Shown piece by piece: positions 16,135 to 27,135 of a DNA stretch of 64,000 nt. The DNA comes from Flavobacterium sp. BFFFF1 (lineage in GTDB: Bacteria > Bacteroidota > Bacteroidia > Flavobacteriales > Flavobacteriaceae). Under the pieces are notes generated by a model. The model was not told where the DNA came from, did not search any database, and saw only the letters and a program-made list of their open reading frames with translations. Every line of letters begins with the position of its first letter. Within the stretch, counting starts at the first letter, position 1. The stretch lies in assembly GCF_002256285.1 (NCBI RefSeq), contig NZ_NKJE01000012.1, forward strand, positions 62,001-126,000, in the 5' to 3' direction. Position numbers and translations under genes: made by a program.

Positions 16135-16869
16135 TTATTTTGTGCACACCACCTGTTGCGTAAACTTTAGGTTTATGATCCTGTATTTATTTAATAAACT
16201 GTCCTGTACCGCTTTCTGAAAGAAGGCCTTATAATTATCAAACTTCCGTTCTATGTTTATCGGCAACCCGAAATCAATAGCGTAACCAAAATTACGATTC
16301 GACATAATCAGGCCACCGTTAGGCAAAACCTTGATACCGATAATGTTTTTTTTCAAAAAATCATCGTCGTGGATAATCCGAAAAACTTTGTACAAATCTT
16401 TGCTGTTGCTATCATCAACCGTACCCGAAACAAGCGGAACCCTTGCAGCATGAATTGCGGAAAGCGGCATTTTTTTCCCTTCACGGTCAAGGTAAAAAGA
16501 ATTTGTCTCGCCAACCACCCGTGCTATGGGGGTTTTTTGTTTTACAACAGCCTTCAGAACACCATCAATACTCACAAAAACCTCCGATGTTTCTATCATA
16601 TCATTGGCGTTTATGGAATTTTCCAGTTTATTCAAATCTAAATTTTCTTTACGTATGGTTTGCGCGCCGGATTTATTTTCTATTAACAATTTATTAACCG
16701 TTTCACGGGTGATGAACTGGTTGTCATCGGCGGTAAATTCGACTACCGATTTTGCAAGTTTTCTTCCTTCATTTCTTTTTAGCGTGAAAGAATAAAGCGA
16801 CACCAGCCCGATGCAGACGAGCACCAGGCGGACGTTAATCCAGACACTTTTCCAATTAAGCTTTTTCAT
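16135..16869 (-). CDS. ftsQ: Cell division protein FtsQ/DivIB
   Basis: A 244-residue bitopic membrane protein: a short basic cytoplasmic tail, one membrane helix (about 12-28), then a POTRA-like region (ITRETVNKLL...IETSEVFVSIDGVLKAVVKQKTPIARV) and a beta domain. It connects FtsL/FtsB-type proteins with the septal synthase FtsW-FtsI. Position between murC (14-base overlap) and ftsA is diagnostic even though the sequence is weakly conserved. Confidence 0.93.
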   Translation of the reverse strand: MKKLNWKSVWINVRLVLVCIGLVSLYSFTLKRNEGRKLAKSVVEFTADDNQFITRETVNKLLIENKSGAQTIRKENLDLNKLENSINANDMIETSEVFVSIDGVLKAVVKQKTPIARVVGETNSFYLDREGKKMPLSAIHAARVPLVSGTVDDSNSKDLYKVFRIIHDDDFLKKNIIGIKVLPNGGLIMSNRNFGYAIDFGLPINIERKFDNYKAFFQKAVQDSLLNKYRIINLKFTQQVVCTK

Positions 16870-18205
16870 TCAATGCCTCTTTTATCGATTCCACCATCTC
16901 TCCGATATCGCCTGCTCCGATTGTAACAATCACATCGGCATCAGCATTTAAAATTTCTGGAATCAAAGCTTCTTTTGAAACCAGTTTCTTGTTTGGATTT
17001 GTTATTTTTCCCAACAGCCATTCAGAATTCACGCCTGCAATCGGGAGCTCTCTTGCCGGGTAAATGTCGAGTAAGATCACCTGACCAAATTTCGACAGGC
17101 TCGTTGCAAAACCGTCAATAAAATCCCTTGTCCTACTGAACAAATGCGGCTGAAAAATCGCCAAAACCTTCTTTCCGGGATACAATTCCGAAACCGCCTG
17201 GTGCACCGCTTCAATCTCGGTCGGGTGGTGCGCGTAGTCATCAATATAAACCAGCTTTTCCGATTTAATCTGATAAGAAAAACGTCTTTTCACACCCCTG
17301 AAAGACAGTAATGCTTTAACAATGGTCACGGTTGGGGTACCGAATTTCCTGGCCATTGCCAAAGCCATTACTGCGTTCATGAGGTTATGCCTTCCCGGAA
17401 GCCCGAAGCGAATGTCTTCAATCACCTCCGATGGCGTTTTGACGTCGAAAACGTAGCTTCCGTTTTCAACCCTGATATTATATGCTTTGTAATCGGCTTC
17501 TTCATCAATACCGACAGACATTCCTTTCAATGGAAGTCCTTTGGCAATAAATAAATTTTCCCGCGTATCGATTTTCTCTGAAAACTCCACAAACGAAGCT
17601 TCGATTGCGGCGCTGTCACCATAAATATCGAGATGATCGGCATCCATCGAGGTGATGCAGGCCAAATCCGGATGCAGGTGCAGGAAAGAACGGTCAAATT
17701 CGTCTGCTTCGACAACCGTTACGGTTTTACCATTGCCGATTAAGTTGGAGTTATAATTCTCCACAATCCCACCGAGGAATGACGTCACATCGGCGCCGCT
17801 TTCAAACAAAATATGCCCAAGGATGCTTGAAGTTGTCGTCTTTCCATGTGTGCCGGCTACCGCAAAGCAGAAGGTGTCTTTTGTAATGATTCCTAAGACC
17901 TCCGCGCGCTTTTTAACATGATAATTCCTTTCAAGGAAGTAATTCCATTCCGAATGAGACACGGGAACCGCCGGCGTGATGATCACCAGCGTATTTTCAA
18001 CATAAAAATGCTCAGGGATTAGACTGATATTGTCTTCAAAATGAATTTGGATGCCACTTTCAATAAGTTCTCCCGTTAATGTTGACGGTGTTTTGTCATA
18101 ACCCTGAACATCTTTCCCAAGTGTTTTGAAATAACGTGCCAGCGCACTCATGCCGATGCCGCCGATGCCTATAAAATACACGTTATTGATCTGGTTCAGG
18201 TTCAT
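16856..18205 (-). CDS. murC: UDP-N-acetylmuramate-L-alanine ligase MurC
   Basis: A 449-residue cytoplasmic Mur ligase adding L-alanine to UDP-MurNAc with ATP. The N-terminal domain starts with [17 protein letters not shown]; the ATP-binding loop [10 protein letters not shown] is at about residues 117-126; the central-domain [11 protein letters not shown] and the C-terminal domain follow. Length is usual. It overlaps murG by four bases and ftsQ by 14, showing translational coupling along the cluster. Confidence 0.98.
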   Translation of the reverse strand: MNLNQINNVYFIGIGGIGMSALARYFKTLGKDVQGYDKTPSTLTGELIESGIQIHFEDNISLIPEHFYVENTLVIITPAVPVSHSEWNYFLERNYHVKKRAEVLGIITKDTFCFAVAGTHGKTTTSSILGHILFESGADVTSFLGGIVENYNSNLIGNGKTVTVVEADEFDRSFLHLHPDLACITSMDADHLDIYGDSAAIEASFVEFSEKIDTRENLFIAKGLPLKGMSVGIDEEADYKAYNIRVENGSYVFDVKTPSEVIEDIRFGLPGRHNLMNAVMALAMARKFGTPTVTIVKALLSFRGVKRRFSYQIKSEKLVYIDDYAHHPTEIEAVHQAVSELYPGKKVLAIFQPHLFSRTRDFIDGFATSLSKFGQVILLDIYPARELPIAGVNSEWLLGKITNPNKKLVSKEALIPEILNADADVIVTIGAGDIGEMVESIKEALNEKA

Positions 18206-19311
18206 ATTGATGCGCCCGGATTCGGGATTAATTTGATGATTTCGTTTACTATGTCTTTTGTGGCGTTTACTTTAGCCAATGTTTTGATGTTTTGGGATAA
18301 CTTTTGCTGCAGATTCTCATCGGACAATAAATTATTAAACAGATTCGTGAACTGCGTATCCAATTCGGCTTCACGGATCATCAATGCGGCATCCTTATCC
18401 ACAATTGATTTTGCATTTTTGGTTTGATGGTCTTCCGCAACATTCGGCGACGGGATGAAGATCACCGGCTTCCCGACGATGCACAACTCTGAAACCGAAG
18501 ACGCTCCGGAACGCGAGATGACTACATCTGCGGCAGCGTATACCAGATCCATCCTATCAATAAAAGCCATCACCTGTACATTTTCATTTTCGCCGAAATG
18601 CTTGTACTGTTCGTAATAAAACTTACCACACTGCCAGATGACCTGCACATTCTGCGAAGCAAAATTGAGCAGTTCCTTTGCAATAAGCTGGTTAATTCTT
18701 CCGGATCCGAGGCTTCCGCCGAGTACCAAAACCACTTTTTTATCTTCTGAAAGATTGAAATGCGCAAACGCCTCATTTCTTTTATTATCGATTCCAATCA
18801 AATCCTGTCGCACGGGATTTCCCGTAAACACGATTTTGTTTTTTGGGAAAAACCGCTCGAGGTTTTCATACGCCACACAAATCTTATTGGCTTTGGCACT
18901 TAGCCAGCGGTTTGTAATTCCGGGAAAAGAATTCTGTTCCTGGATTACAGTCGGAATCTTTGCGATCCCAGCGACTCTTAGCAACGGACCGCTTGCAAAA
19001 CCGCCGGTTCCAATGACGACATCTGGCCTGAATTCGCGGATGATTGTCCTTGATTTCAATAAACTGTCAATCAATTTCATTGGAAAAAGCGAATTGTCGA
19101 AAGTCAGCCTGCGCTGTATTCCCGAAATCCAAAGTCCTTTGATGGGGTAACCCGCCTGAGGCACTTTCTGCATTTCCATCTTGTCTTTTGCTCCGACGAA
19201 TAGGATTTCGCAATCTGGAAACCGCTGCTTTAATTCATTGGCAATAGCGATTGCCGGGTAGATATGTCCACCGGTACCGCCGCCGCTTAATATGAATTTA
19301 AGTTTCTTCAT
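18202..19311 (-). CDS. murG: Lipid II synthase, GlcNAc transferase MurG
   Basis: A 369-residue GT-B glycosyltransferase that moves GlcNAc from UDP-GlcNAc to lipid I, making lipid II on the inner face of the membrane. The N-terminal [17 protein letters not shown] loop and the C-terminal donor site ([24 protein letters not shown]) are both complete. It is five bases after ftsW and overlaps murC by four. Confidence 0.98.
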   Translation of the reverse strand: MKKLKFILSGGGTGGHIYPAIAIANELKQRFPDCEILFVGAKDKMEMQKVPQAGYPIKGLWISGIQRRLTFDNSLFPMKLIDSLLKSRTIIREFRPDVVIGTGGFASGPLLRVAGIAKIPTVIQEQNSFPGITNRWLSAKANKICVAYENLERFFPKNKIVFTGNPVRQDLIGIDNKRNEAFAHFNLSEDKKVVLVLGGSLGSGRINQLIAKELLNFASQNVQVIWQCGKFYYEQYKHFGENENVQVMAFIDRMDLVYAAADVVISRSGASSVSELCIVGKPVIFIPSPNVAEDHQTKNAKSIVDKDAALMIREAELDTQFTNLFNNLLSDENLQQKLSQNIKTLAKVNATKDIVNEIIKLIPNPGASI

Positions 19312-19316
19312 GTATA

Positions 19317-20660
19317 CTATTTGTTCATCACTGCTTTCATCGGATTTGCCGAATCGGTGATGGAATAATTTTCGTTTTCCCCGAACGCCGCTTCATTTTC
19401 AGTTTCCTCTTCTTCGTCCTGCAAATGTTTGTCAATCATTTTCTGCAACGCCTCGTTCCTGCGTTCTTTTTCTTCGAGCTCTTCGGCTATTTCCTCTTCT
19501 TTTTTGGTTACGCTGATGATGATCCCAATGGCGATGCACGTCATCCAGATGGAACTTCCACCGCTGCTGACTAATGGTAACGTTTGACCCGTTACCGGTA
19601 AAAGCTGCACGGCAACGCCCATGTTAATTAAGGCCTGGAATATAATCGGAAACCCCAATCCCACTACCAGAAACTTTCCAAATGGCGAGTTCGCTTTGTG
19701 CGCCGCCACAATGAACCGAAAAAACAGCAGCAGATACAATGTGAGCACGCCAAGACCACCAACCAATCCATATTCTTCCACAATTATTGCAAAAATAAAA
19801 TCGGAAGAAGATTGTGGAAGGAAATTTTTCTGCACACTTTTCCCAGGACCCAGACCGTAGAATCCGCCGGACGCTATCGCTGTCTTGGCCTTTTCGATTT
19901 GGTAATCATCGTCGGAGATTTCAGATTGGCTTTTATCTTTTTTATCAAAGAAACTGTCGAAACGATTTTCCCAGGTTTTGACGCGCCCGAAGATTTTTGG
20001 GGTGTGGTCCGGGTTTGTTTTTTCGACTACTTTGGCGACAATAATAAACAACGCAAACATCGCCACGCCAATCCCGATAATAGAAGCGATGTATTTTATG
20101 GGATAGTTCCCAATAAACGTCAGCATCAGGACCATAGCAAAAATCAAGGCTGCGGTTGAAAAGTTATTGGGCAGAATCAGCGCTAAGGTAAATCCGACAG
20201 GAAGCCATAAATCAATCAATGATGATTTGAAAGTGATTTCGGCTGTTTGCATTTTGGATAAATATCGCGCAACGAAAATCATCAGCACAATAAATGCCAA
20301 AGCGGATGTCTGGAACGAAATACCCACGAAAGGCACCTGTATCCAACGCGTGGCACTTCCCTGCTCTACCCCAAAAAACAATGTATACGCCAAAAGCGCC
20401 CATACAAATGGCAGGAGAATCCTGGAAATACCGCGAAAATAGTGGTATGGGACTTTTTGTATGTTGTATAAAATAAAAAAACCGAAAAGAATGTGAATCG
20501 CATGTTTGAGGAGGTACCCCAATGTATTTCCTGAGCCGTGGTTCATATAGGCCAGGTTGCTGCTCGCGCTAAACACCGGCATAAAAGAGAATAAAGCAAG
20601 CAGGGCCACGAATGACCAGATGCCTTTGTCTCCTTTTAAACTGTTGATTAGTTTGAACAT
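19317..20660 (-). CDS. ftsW: Septal peptidoglycan polymerase FtsW
   Basis: A SEDS-family glycosyltransferase of about 447 residues with some ten membrane helices that polymerises lipid II at the septum with FtsI. Family hallmarks include [19 protein letters not shown], the large extracytoplasmic loop with [13 protein letters not shown], and the C-terminal [17 protein letters not shown]. An acidic, charged cytoplasmic tail of about 60 residues follows. I prefer the start at 20660 ([11 protein letters not shown]); a start at 20672 would reach into the heptad repeat upstream. Confidence 0.95.
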   Translation of the reverse strand: MFKLINSLKGDKGIWSFVALLALFSFMPVFSASSNLAYMNHGSGNTLGYLLKHAIHILFGFFILYNIQKVPYHYFRGISRILLPFVWALLAYTLFFGVEQGSATRWIQVPFVGISFQTSALAFIVLMIFVARYLSKMQTAEITFKSSLIDLWLPVGFTLALILPNNFSTAALIFAMVLMLTFIGNYPIKYIASIIGIGVAMFALFIIVAKVVEKTNPDHTPKIFGRVKTWENRFDSFFDKKDKSQSEISDDDYQIEKAKTAIASGGFYGLGPGKSVQKNFLPQSSSDFIFAIIVEEYGLVGGLGVLTLYLLLFFRFIVAAHKANSPFGKFLVVGLGFPIIFQALINMGVAVQLLPVTGQTLPLVSSGGSSIWMTCIAIGIIISVTKKEEEIAEELEEKERRNEALQKMIDKHLQDEEEETENEAAFGENENYSITDSANPMKAVMNK

Positions 20661-20666
20661 TTTTTT

Positions 20667-20756
20667 TAGCATTTAGCTGTCGGCATATAGCTTTCAGCTT
20701 TGTTTTATTTACTTATTCGTTATCACTTAGGAGCTGACTGCTATTAGTTGGAAGCT
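20667..20756. repeat. 7-bp periodic GC-dinucleotide repeat between murD and ftsW
   Basis: GC dinucleotides occur at 20669, 20676, 20683, 20690 and 20697, exactly seven bases apart, mostly inside A/T-G-C-T/A units such as AGCTTTC. A second block has GC at 20733, 20740 and 20754 with GT at 20747, again in phase seven. The two blocks fill most of the 103-base gap. It is the widest gap in the otherwise tight mur/fts run from murE to ftsQ. Function unknown. Confidence 0.6.
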
Positions 20757-20763
20757 TACCCAA

Positions 20764-22098
20764 CTAAAGATTCTGTACCGCCTGTTTAAATTGTCTTCCC
20801 CTGTCCTCATAATTTTCAAAAAGATCAAAACTCGCGCAGGCTGGTGAGAGTAAAACCGCATCGCCCTTCTCAGTCAACCTTTGAGCAGTGCGTACCGCAT
20901 CAGACATTGAGTGTACTTCGACCATCATGTCTACCACATTTCCGAACGCATCAATTATCTTTTTGTTATCCACGCCCAGGCAGATAATCGCTTTGACTTT
21001 TTCACGCACCAACGGCATTAATTCGGCGTAATCATTTCCCTTATCCACACCACCGACAATCCAGACTGTAGGCATGGTCATGCTTTCCAGCGCAAAAAAC
21101 GTAGCATTTACATTAGTCGCTTTAGAGTCGTTGATGTATTGCACATTCTGAATCTTAAGTACTTTCTCCAGGCGGTGTTCGACACCCTGAAAATTGGACA
21201 GGCTTTCCCTGATGGTTTCCTTGCGGATTTTCATCAGTTGGGCTACCGATGCAGCTGCCATGGCATTTTTGAGATTGTGTTTGCCTTCCAGTGCTAGGTA
21301 ATTGGTGTCCATTGTAAATTCTTCTTGTTTGATATTAATTTTCATTGTTCTGTCGTTTATTGATGCGCCTTCTTCAAGTTGTTTTGTAATCGAAAATGGT
21401 ATTTTCTGTGCTTTAATCTTATTTTTTGAAAGCCAGGATGAAATGGCCTCGTCATCGTCATCGTAAATCAGGAAATCCTCTTCCTGTTGGTTCATCGTAA
21501 TCCTGAATTTCGAATCGATGTATTCATTGTAATTGTAATTGTACCTGTCGAGATGGTCTGGGCTGATGTTTGTAATTATCGCAATGTGCGGCTTGTAGTC
21601 AATGATTCCGTCCAGTTGAAAACTGCTCAACTCCAATACATAGACATCGAACTGGTTTTCTGCAACCTGCCATGCAAAACTTTTCCCGATGTTTCCGCCC
21701 AATCCTACATTCAATCCGGCTGATTTCAACAAGTGGTATGTCAGCATTGTCGTTGTTGTCTTTCCGTTGCTTCCCGTTATTCCGATGGTAATCGCATCGG
21801 TGTAGCCAAACGCAAATTCAATTTCAGAAATCACAGGAATGCCTTTTTCGACCAACTTTTTGACGATCGGCGCTTTTTCCGGAATTCCAGGACTTTTCAT
21901 GACCACATCGGCACTCAGCACGAGTGTTTCCGTGTGCTTTTCATCTTCCCAGGCAATTTCATTAATCGTAAGAACTTCTTTATAATTTTCCTTTATCTTC
22001 CCAAAATCCGACACAAACACATCGAATCCCTTCTTCTTTCCCAAAATCGCAGTACCCACACCGCTTTCGCCACCACCCAGAATCACCAGTCTTTTCAT
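20764..22098 (-). CDS. murD: UDP-MurNAc-L-alanine-D-glutamate ligase MurD
   Basis: A 444-residue Mur ligase adding D-glutamate. N-terminal RLVILGGGESGVGTAILG, ATP-binding loop GITGSNGKTTTTM (about 107-119), ELSSFQLDGI (the lysine/metal region follows) and the C-terminal INDSKATNVNA stretch specific to MurD are all present. It starts one base before the mraY stop codon end, with no gap, so it is co-translated with mraY. Confidence 0.98.
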   Translation of the reverse strand: MKRLVILGGGESGVGTAILGKKKGFDVFVSDFGKIKENYKEVLTINEIAWEDEKHTETLVLSADVVMKSPGIPEKAPIVKKLVEKGIPVISEIEFAFGYTDAITIGITGSNGKTTTTMLTYHLLKSAGLNVGLGGNIGKSFAWQVAENQFDVYVLELSSFQLDGIIDYKPHIAIITNISPDHLDRYNYNYNEYIDSKFRITMNQQEEDFLIYDDDDEAISSWLSKNKIKAQKIPFSITKQLEEGASINDRTMKINIKQEEFTMDTNYLALEGKHNLKNAMAAASVAQLMKIRKETIRESLSNFQGVEHRLEKVLKIQNVQYINDSKATNVNATFFALESMTMPTVWIVGGVDKGNDYAELMPLVREKVKAIICLGVDNKKIIDAFGNVVDMMVEVHSMSDAVRTAQRLTEKGDAVLLSPACASFDLFENYEDRGRQFKQAVQNL

Positions 22099-23328
22099 TT
22101 ACCTCAATTTTAGTGTCACGATGGCCACGATGGCCAACAGAATTCCGACAATCCAAAACCGCGTCACGATCTTGCTTTCGTGGTATCCTTTCTTCTGGTA
22201 ATGGTGATGCAATGGCGACATCAGGAAAATCCTGCGGCCCTCGCCAAAACGCCTGCGCGTATATTTGAAATAGCTTACCTGCAAAACGACTGAGAAATTT
22301 TCGACCAGGAAAATTCCGCACAACAGTGGCACCAGCAATTCCTTTCTGACCGAAATCGCCAATACGGCAATAATTCCACCGATGGTCAAGCTACCCGTAT
22401 CGCCCATAAAGACCGATGCCGGATAAGAATTATACCACAGAAAACCGACCAATGCGCCAACGAATGATGCAATAAACACCGTCATCTCTCCTGAATTGGG
22501 GATGTACATAATGTTCAGGTAACTGGAAAAAATAACGTTTCCGGAAACGAAAGTGAAAATACCCAGTGCGATTACTGATATCGCCGATGTTCCTGCAGCC
22601 AATCCATCGATACCATCGGTAAGGTTGGCGCCGTTTGAAACTGCAGTGATAATAAAAATGACGATCGGGATAAATATCAACCAGGCCCAGTCTTTGTAAT
22701 TGTCACCCGTCCACGCTAACAGTTCTGCGTAATCAAACTCGTTGTTCTTGAAAAAAGGTATAGTCGTTGCTGTAGATTTCTCTTCTAACGGCAACGTGGT
22801 AATGACACTCTCAGATTTTTCGTAAGTATAGCTTTCAGCGGTTTTATCATTTCTGACCGTAACATTTGGATTAAAATACAGCACACTTCCGACAATCAGC
22901 CCAAGCCCAACCTGGCCCACAACTTTGAATATTCCTTTGAGCCCTTGCTTATCTTTTTTAAAGATTTTAATGTAATCATCGATGAAGCCTATGGTTCCCA
23001 TCCATAATGTAGTCACAACCAGCAGTATGATATAGATATTATCCAATTTTGTGAAAAGAATTACCGGGATAAGCGTCGCGACAATGATGATCAAGCCGCC
23101 CATCGTTGGGGTACCCGCTTTTTCATTCTGACCAGCAAGTCCCAATTCCCTTACCGTTTCGCCAACCTGTTGGTTCCGCAGGAAATTGATAATTTTCTTT
23201 CCAAAAATCGTTGAAATAGAAAGTGACATAATAATTGCCAACGCCGACCTGAACGTGATGTATTGAAAAACACCGGCTCCCGGAACATTCATTTCTCTGT
23301 GCAAATAATCGAATAAGTAGTACAGCAT
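22099..23328 (-). CDS. mraY: Phospho-MurNAc-pentapeptide transferase MraY
   Basis: A 409-residue integral membrane enzyme that loads phospho-MurNAc-pentapeptide onto undecaprenyl phosphate, forming lipid I. Conserved loops are visible: [17 protein letters not shown] with the aspartate pair, [10 protein letters not shown], and the late histidine stretch [12 protein letters not shown]. It is longer than the roughly 360-residue E. coli enzyme because of a soluble insertion of about 70 residues (around 155-225), usual in Bacteroidota. Confidence 0.97.
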   Translation of the reverse strand: MLYYLFDYLHREMNVPGAGVFQYITFRSALAIIMSLSISTIFGKKIINFLRNQQVGETVRELGLAGQNEKAGTPTMGGLIIIVATLIPVILFTKLDNIYIILLVVTTLWMGTIGFIDDYIKIFKKDKQGLKGIFKVVGQVGLGLIVGSVLYFNPNVTVRNDKTAESYTYEKSESVITTLPLEEKSTATTIPFFKNNEFDYAELLAWTGDNYKDWAWLIFIPIVIFIITAVSNGANLTDGIDGLAAGTSAISVIALGIFTFVSGNVIFSSYLNIMYIPNSGEMTVFIASFVGALVGFLWYNSYPASVFMGDTGSLTIGGIIAVLAISVRKELLVPLLCGIFLVENFSVVLQVSYFKYTRRRFGEGRRIFLMSPLHHHYQKKGYHESKIVTRFWIVGILLAIVAIVTLKLR

Positions 23329-23332
23329 AGTT

Positions 23333-24796
23333 CTATTTGTTGAGTTGTTCCAAAAATTCTTTCACAATCTTCATGTCGTCAAAATCATACTTCACGCCCT
23401 GGATTTCCTGATAGGTCTCATGTCCTTTTCCGGCAATCAGGATAATATCGTTTGGTCCGGCAAATTGACAAGCCGTTTTTATCGCTTGTTTCCTGTCGGT
23501 AATTGAAATGGTCTTCTTGAAATGTTGCGGTTCAACACCTTTCTCCATCTCAGCGATAATCGCTTCAGGATCTTCCGTCCTCGGATTGTCTGAAGTGATG
23601 ATTATTTTATCACTCAGGCTGGCTGCTATACCTGCCATTAACGGTCTTTTCGTCTTATCCCGGTCACCACCACAACCTACTATCGTAATTAATTGTTCGT
23701 TTTTTGTACGGATATCATTGATGGTTTTCAGCACATTTTCCAGTGCATCCGGTGTGTGTGCATAGTCGACTACTGCAGTAATCTGCTGGTCTGAGATGAT
23801 AAACTGGAATCGGCCAGAAACACTCTCCAATTCAGAAAGCAGGCGCAAAACCTCAAAACTATCCAGACCAAGTTCAACCGCAGTACCATAGATCGCGAGT
23901 AGGTTGTAAGCATTGAAAGTTCCTATTAAACGCACCCAAACTTCATTGTCATTGATTTTAAGCAACAGTCCTGACAATTGGTTTTCAAGAATCTGTGCTT
24001 TGTAATCAGCGTATGATTTTAGGGCATAAGTGACTTTTTTCGCATTTGAATTCTGCAACATCACCAGGCCGTTTTTATCGTCCACATTGGACAGGGCAAA
24101 CGCCGATTTCTCCAAATGGTCGAAAAATGACTTTTTCACATCGCGGTATTCTGCAAATGTGTTGTGGTAATCGAGATGGTCGTGTGACAGATTCGTGAAG
24201 ACACCTCCGGCGAAATGAAGTCCCTCTGTGCGCTTTTGATGAATACCGTGGGAGCTGACTTCCATGAAGCAAAACTCCACACCCACTTCATTCATGGCTT
24301 TGAGGTATCGGTTGATTGTCAATGGGTCCGGTGTCGTATGCGTTGCGCTATATTGAACTTCATCGACCAAAATCCTCACCGTTGAAATCAAACCTACCTT
24401 ATAACCTGCTTTTTTAAACAACTGGTACAATAAAGACGCTACCGTTGTTTTGCCGTTGGTCCCGGTAATCCCCACCAGTTTTAGGTTTTTCGAAGGATTG
24501 TCATAAAAATTATCTGCCATAAAAGCGAGGGCAGCATTGGTATCTTTAACTTTAACATAGGTGATTCCGCTTACAATAACTTCCGGAAATGTGTCGCACA
24601 CCACGGCAATAGCGCCTTGGTTAATAGCCTTTTCTATAAAGTCATGACCATCTGACGCTGTACCCCGAATGGCCACAAAAACGTCGTTTTCGGAAATCTT
24701 TCTCGAATCAAAATCAACCATATTGATTTCAATATCAGTGGTGCCCTTCACCGCTTCAATGGAAACCCTGTACAATATGTCTTTTAAAGTGTTCAC
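23333..24796 (-). CDS. murE: UDP-MurNAc-tripeptide ligase MurE (meso-DAP type)
   Basis: A 487-residue Mur ligase adding the third stem-peptide residue. The ATP loop [13 protein letters not shown] is near residue 110. The C-terminal DNPRTEDP motif is the meso-diaminopimelate selector; lysine-adding enzymes have a different motif, so the peptidoglycan should be of the DAP type. TTPDPL and the YAHTPDALE stretch are typical. It overlaps ftsI by four bases and is four bases from mraY. Confidence 0.97.
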   Translation of the reverse strand: MNTLKDILYRVSIEAVKGTTDIEINMVDFDSRKISENDVFVAIRGTASDGHDFIEKAINQGAIAVVCDTFPEVIVSGITYVKVKDTNAALAFMADNFYDNPSKNLKLVGITGTNGKTTVASLLYQLFKKAGYKVGLISTVRILVDEVQYSATHTTPDPLTINRYLKAMNEVGVEFCFMEVSSHGIHQKRTEGLHFAGGVFTNLSHDHLDYHNTFAEYRDVKKSFFDHLEKSAFALSNVDDKNGLVMLQNSNAKKVTYALKSYADYKAQILENQLSGLLLKINDNEVWVRLIGTFNAYNLLAIYGTAVELGLDSFEVLRLLSELESVSGRFQFIISDQQITAVVDYAHTPDALENVLKTINDIRTKNEQLITIVGCGGDRDKTKRPLMAGIAASLSDKIIITSDNPRTEDPEAIIAEMEKGVEPQHFKKTISITDRKQAIKTACQFAGPNDIILIAGKGHETYQEIQGVKYDFDDMKIVKEFLEQLNK

Positions 24797-26793
24797 GATA
24801 ATTCGAGTATAATGGTTTTTGATTTCACTAAACGACCTCCAGCAGGCAACGACTGTTTCTTCACTTTTCCGATACCTATTGCTTTGACTTTCAGCCCCAT
24901 ATTTTCAAGCAAAGCCACAGCGTCCATCCCTGCCATTCCTTTTACATCCGGGATTTGCGTGAGGTTATTCTGAGCCTTTGCATCATAATTGTTGTAGCTT
25001 TTTTCCTGAACGACGATCTTCTTTTTCAAAGTTTTGACTTCGTTCATCGACGGTGAGTCAGTGAAGATCTTTTGGGCAATGCGTTTGAAAACCGGCCCGG
25101 CTACATCTGCGCCATAGTAATTGTTGTTTACAGTACTCGGCTTATGAACCACGACAATGCAGGAATATTTTGGCGCATCAGCCGGAAAATAACCCACGAA
25201 GGAAGACGCATAATATTTATCGGCACCGCCATTTTTCGCATAATCCACCTGAGCCGTACCCGTTTTTCCTGCCATAGAAAAATCTCTCGAGTACAGGTTT
25301 TTACCAGTACCCCGTTTCACGACATTCTTCAGGACTGCCCTGACCTTTGCCAACGTCTCATCAGAACAAATCTTCGGGTTGATGACCACTTTGTCATATT
25401 TTTTAATCGTCTTGTTCCATTCCTTAATTTCCCTGACGAAAATCGGCTTCACCATTTCGCCATCATTCGCAATCGCGTTGTATATCGACAGTGTCTGCAG
25501 CGGTGTAACGGATACGCCATAACCAAACGCCATCCATGGAAGACTCAACTTCGACCATGTCTTGTCACCTGGTTGCGGAATCCGTGGCCTTCCTTCACCC
25601 TGAAATGGGAGTCCCAACGGTTTGTTCAATCCATAACTGTTGATCCTATCTACAAATTCCTCTGGATTGTTTTTGTAATTGTTATATACTGCCTGCACCA
25701 TGACCGTATTCGAAGACACTTCAAAGCCTTTGGCCAGCGAAACCTTTCCAGAGGTCCTGTGGGAATCTTCAACCCTGTGACCCCAGTACATTATCAAACC
25801 GTCATGTTTATCAAAAACAGCGCTGGTGTCAATTTTTTTATCATCCAATAGCGCAATCAGGTCAAGTAATTTAAATGTTGAACCGGGCTCATGGGATTCC
25901 GCAATGGCATAATTCTGCGTTTCATAATACGTTCCGTCATTGGCTTTTCCGAGGTTTGCGATCGCTTTAATCTCCCCGGTTTTTGTCTCCATAACCACCA
26001 CGCAACCGTGATCCGCGTCATAATCCTGGAGCTGTTTCAACAATGCGTGGTGCGCAATATCCTGGATGTAGACATCAATCGTCGAAATGACATCATAACC
26101 ATCGCGCGGCTCCACCTCGTTGTTGTCGCGCAACGGTTTCCATTGCCCTTTGGCGATTTTCTGTTTCAGGATTTTACCATCCTTGCCGTTTAAATATTTC
26201 CGGTACGCCCACTCAATTCCTTTTCCGTCGGGCGTGCCATCAGGATTCACCCTTTCATAACCAATGGTACGTTCAGCAATCAGCCCTATAGGGTGTTCCC
26301 GTACAGTTTGTTGCTCTATGATAATTCCACCTTTGTACGCGCCGAGTTTAAAAAGTGGGAATCCTTTGATTTTCACATATTCGGTGTAACTTAAATTCCT
26401 CGCTACCAGGAAATACCTGTCTTTGTTGTTCCTCGCCCTCTGCAATCCGGACAAATAAAATGAGGCAGGTTTGCCCAACAACGCACCCAGAGAATCTGCC
26501 AGCGCCACCACATTTTTTTTAAAATCTTCCGACTTTGGGGCTACTGCATCAAAGCGCACCTTATAATTGGGAATTGAAGTAGCGAGAAGGCTGCCGTCCG
26601 CCGAGTATAAATTCCCTTTGTTAGCAGGAATGACAAAATTTTTCACGGTGCGTTCCTTGGCAAGTTTACGGTAATAGTTCCCTTCTACCCATTGGATATT
26701 GGTTAGCTTTACAACAATTGCGATTGCCATGACGAACATGGCAAACCCAACGATGTAAACGCGGTAGGAAATATTTTTTTCTTCTATTGCCAT
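24793..26793 (-). CDS. ftsI: Septal transpeptidase FtsI (PBP3) with C-terminal PASTA domain
   Basis: A 666-residue class B penicillin-binding protein that cross-links septal peptidoglycan with FtsW. One N-terminal membrane helix (10-31) is followed by the pedestal domain and the transpeptidase domain. The active-site triads are complete: S305-x-x-K308 (STFK), S360-S-N362 and K510-T-G512. A single PASTA domain (about 613-666: IPDVKGMAGMDAVALLENMG...) ends the protein, an addition absent from E. coli FtsI. It overlaps ftsL by 10 bases and murE by four. Confidence 0.97.
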   Translation of the reverse strand: MAIEEKNISYRVYIVGFAMFVMAIAIVVKLTNIQWVEGNYYRKLAKERTVKNFVIPANKGNLYSADGSLLATSIPNYKVRFDAVAPKSEDFKKNVVALADSLGALLGKPASFYLSGLQRARNNKDRYFLVARNLSYTEYVKIKGFPLFKLGAYKGGIIIEQQTVREHPIGLIAERTIGYERVNPDGTPDGKGIEWAYRKYLNGKDGKILKQKIAKGQWKPLRDNNEVEPRDGYDVISTIDVYIQDIAHHALLKQLQDYDADHGCVVVMETKTGEIKAIANLGKANDGTYYETQNYAIAESHEPGSTFKLLDLIALLDDKKIDTSAVFDKHDGLIMYWGHRVEDSHRTSGKVSLAKGFEVSSNTVMVQAVYNNYKNNPEEFVDRINSYGLNKPLGLPFQGEGRPRIPQPGDKTWSKLSLPWMAFGYGVSVTPLQTLSIYNAIANDGEMVKPIFVREIKEWNKTIKKYDKVVINPKICSDETLAKVRAVLKNVVKRGTGKNLYSRDFSMAGKTGTAQVDYAKNGGADKYYASSFVGYFPADAPKYSCIVVVHKPSTVNNNYYGADVAGPVFKRIAQKIFTDSPSMNEVKTLKKKIVVQEKSYNNYDAKAQNNLTQIPDVKGMAGMDAVALLENMGLKVKAIGIGKVKKQSLPAGGRLVKSKTIILELS

Positions 26794-27131
26794 AAACTAT
26801 CCCAAAAATCTTTTTTCTTTTCCTGCTTTACTTTAATCTTGACTGGCGGAACCGATGCCGGAAGGATTCCGCGGTACGACATTTTTTCTGAAACAGTGGA
26901 TTCCATTCTCAACTTCATGAGTTCTGAACGCCTGTCTACAAATTCTGAGCGCAGCTCTTTCACTTCATTCGTAAGCTCAGTTATCCTGAAAATCTTCTGC
27001 TCATAGCGGTTGGTATTGCCAATCATCGCCAGCACAATCAAAATGATAAACACAATAAAGCGCCAGTTTTTATTGGCATCTTCATTGACCAGAAATCTTG
27101 CTTTTAATATGCTGTAAACTCCCTTTTTCAT
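26784..27131 (-). CDS. ftsL: FtsL-like cell division protein
   Basis: A small bitopic protein of about 115 residues (from the ATG at 27131): a cytoplasmic head, one membrane helix (WRFIVFIILIVLAMIG), then a coiled coil (RITELTNEVKELRSEFVDRRSELMKLRME). This layout and the position between rsmH and ftsI identify it as FtsL, which links FtsQ to FtsW-FtsI. I prefer the start at 27131, four bases after the rsmH stop codon; an upstream ATG at 27152 would overlap rsmH. Confidence 0.85.
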   Translation of the reverse strand: MKKGVYSILKARFLVNEDANKNWRFIVFIILIVLAMIGNTNRYEQKIFRITELTNEVKELRSEFVDRRSELMKLRMESTVSEKMSYRGILPASVPPVKIKVKQEKKKDFWDSLWQ

Positions 27132-27135
27132 TGGT

